This document shows, piece by piece, positions 25,416 to 25,840 of a DNA stretch of 25,840 nucleotides. The notes below the pieces were generated by a model that was not told the origin of the DNA, made no database searches, and worked only from the letters and a program-made list of their open reading frames with translations. A program made the translations under genes and the position numbers. Numbering within the stretch: position 1 is the stretch's first letter; the number at the start of each line of letters is the position of its first letter. The stretch is taken from positions 1 to 25,840 of IMG/VR virus record IMGVR_UViG_3300035701_005943; one strand, 5' to 3'. Origin of the DNA: a virus.

Positions 25416-25840
25416 ACGAATAGCACATTGTTTTTCATGTCCCCGCAGAATATTAACAACACAATATAATGGAATAAACATTAAAGTGGATCATCGAAAT
25501 TATAGTTTTATGAGTGATGGTAGACTTAACCCAGAAAGTGAAATATTAGGAATAAACATTAAATTCTCTGTTGGCGGTGTGCCTGCGGTTTATCAATGGT
25601 CTGGAAGCAGAGACACCGAAAGTTTTGATGGATGGCTTATTTATGGTAACATTAAAGAAAAAGTTAGTTGTAGAAATGTGACGCCCGCAATGGCTGGCTA
25701 TGATGATAGAGGAGTGAAAAAACGGGGCTTGAATTTTCATAAAGCTATTAAAACAGGTGGTGGCAGAGGAAAAAGCTCATCGTCGGAAAAAAACCAGGAT
25801 ATTAAAGCCGTAGAATGGCATATGTTTTCTGACATTAGGG
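25396..25840 (+). CDS. Unknown protein overlapping the methyltransferase gene, 3' end outside the window
   Basis: An open frame of 148 codons runs from an ATG at 25396, 20 bases inside the end of the methyltransferase gene, to the right edge. The N-terminus has a CxxC (HCFSCPRR), then a region rich in beta-like stretches (GINIKFSVGGVPAVYQW, DGWLIYGNI) and a Lys/Ser-rich segment GGGRGKSSSSEKN. I recognise no family. AGAAAG lies shortly before the ATG. The overlap suggests translation coupled to the methyltransferase, so the two may act together, but nothing in the sequence identifies it as a nuclease or a modification enzyme. Confidence 0.6.
   Translation, partial: MKLLKNERIAHCFSCPRRILTTQYNGINIKVDHRNYSFMSDGRLNPESEILGINIKFSVGGVPAVYQWSGSRDTESFDGWLIYGNIKEKVSCRNVTPAMAGYDDRGVKKRGLNFHKAIKTGGGRGKSSSSEKNQDIKAVEWHMFSDIR

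Overview
The window reads as part of the tail and baseplate region of a contractile-tailed (myovirus-type) bacteriophage with low-GC DNA. It may be a large-genome phage, to judge from a 1414-residue tape measure and from several mobile endonucleases. The structural genes lie almost without gaps on the minus strand, with ATGA or TAATG overlaps and mostly clear AGGAG-like ribosome binding sites. No tRNA, rRNA, CRISPR array or insertion sequence was seen. The host cannot be named from the sequence.

Layout in the direction of minus-strand transcription (right to left): a small protein of unknown role (24042-24533); a free-standing HNH endonuclease with four zinc ribbons (22888-23994); a conserved phage protein (22183-22683); the tape measure (17899-22143); a tube-end/LysM-partner-like protein (17294-17890); a gp53-like baseplate wedge (16967-17293); a baseplate hub interrupted by a LAGLIDADG intein (13779-16958, intein 14628-15656); a gp5/VgrG-like spike (11514-13763); a gp25-like wedge (11089-11502); a gpJ/gp6-like wedge (9462-11033); a gpI-like protein (7639-9462); a fibre- or adaptor-like protein (7175-7642); a small GT-A-like protein (6690-7166); a coiled-coil protein (4521-5195); and three fibre-type proteins that share an N-terminal plan and PKD-type domains (3539-4531, 1434-3542 and 1-1395, the last running off the left edge). 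Tape measure, tube end, hub, spike, W/gp25, J and I follow each other as in P2/Mu-type tails.

Plus-strand genes interrupt or flank this operon: a LAGLIDADG endonuclease fused to a nucleoside 2-deoxyribosyltransferase-like domain (5236-6678); a 69-codon conserved-looking gene (22698-22907); a beta-class DNA methyltransferase (24588-25415); and an unknown gene overlapping it that runs off the right edge (25396-25840).

The most notable points are the endonuclease/deoxyribosyltransferase fusion, the intein in the baseplate hub whose endonuclease is visibly related to that free-standing endonuclease, the zinc-ribbon array HNH enzyme, and cysteine-rich repetitive virion proteins, including an 11-residue PSF/SF repeat nested in a 35-residue repeat.
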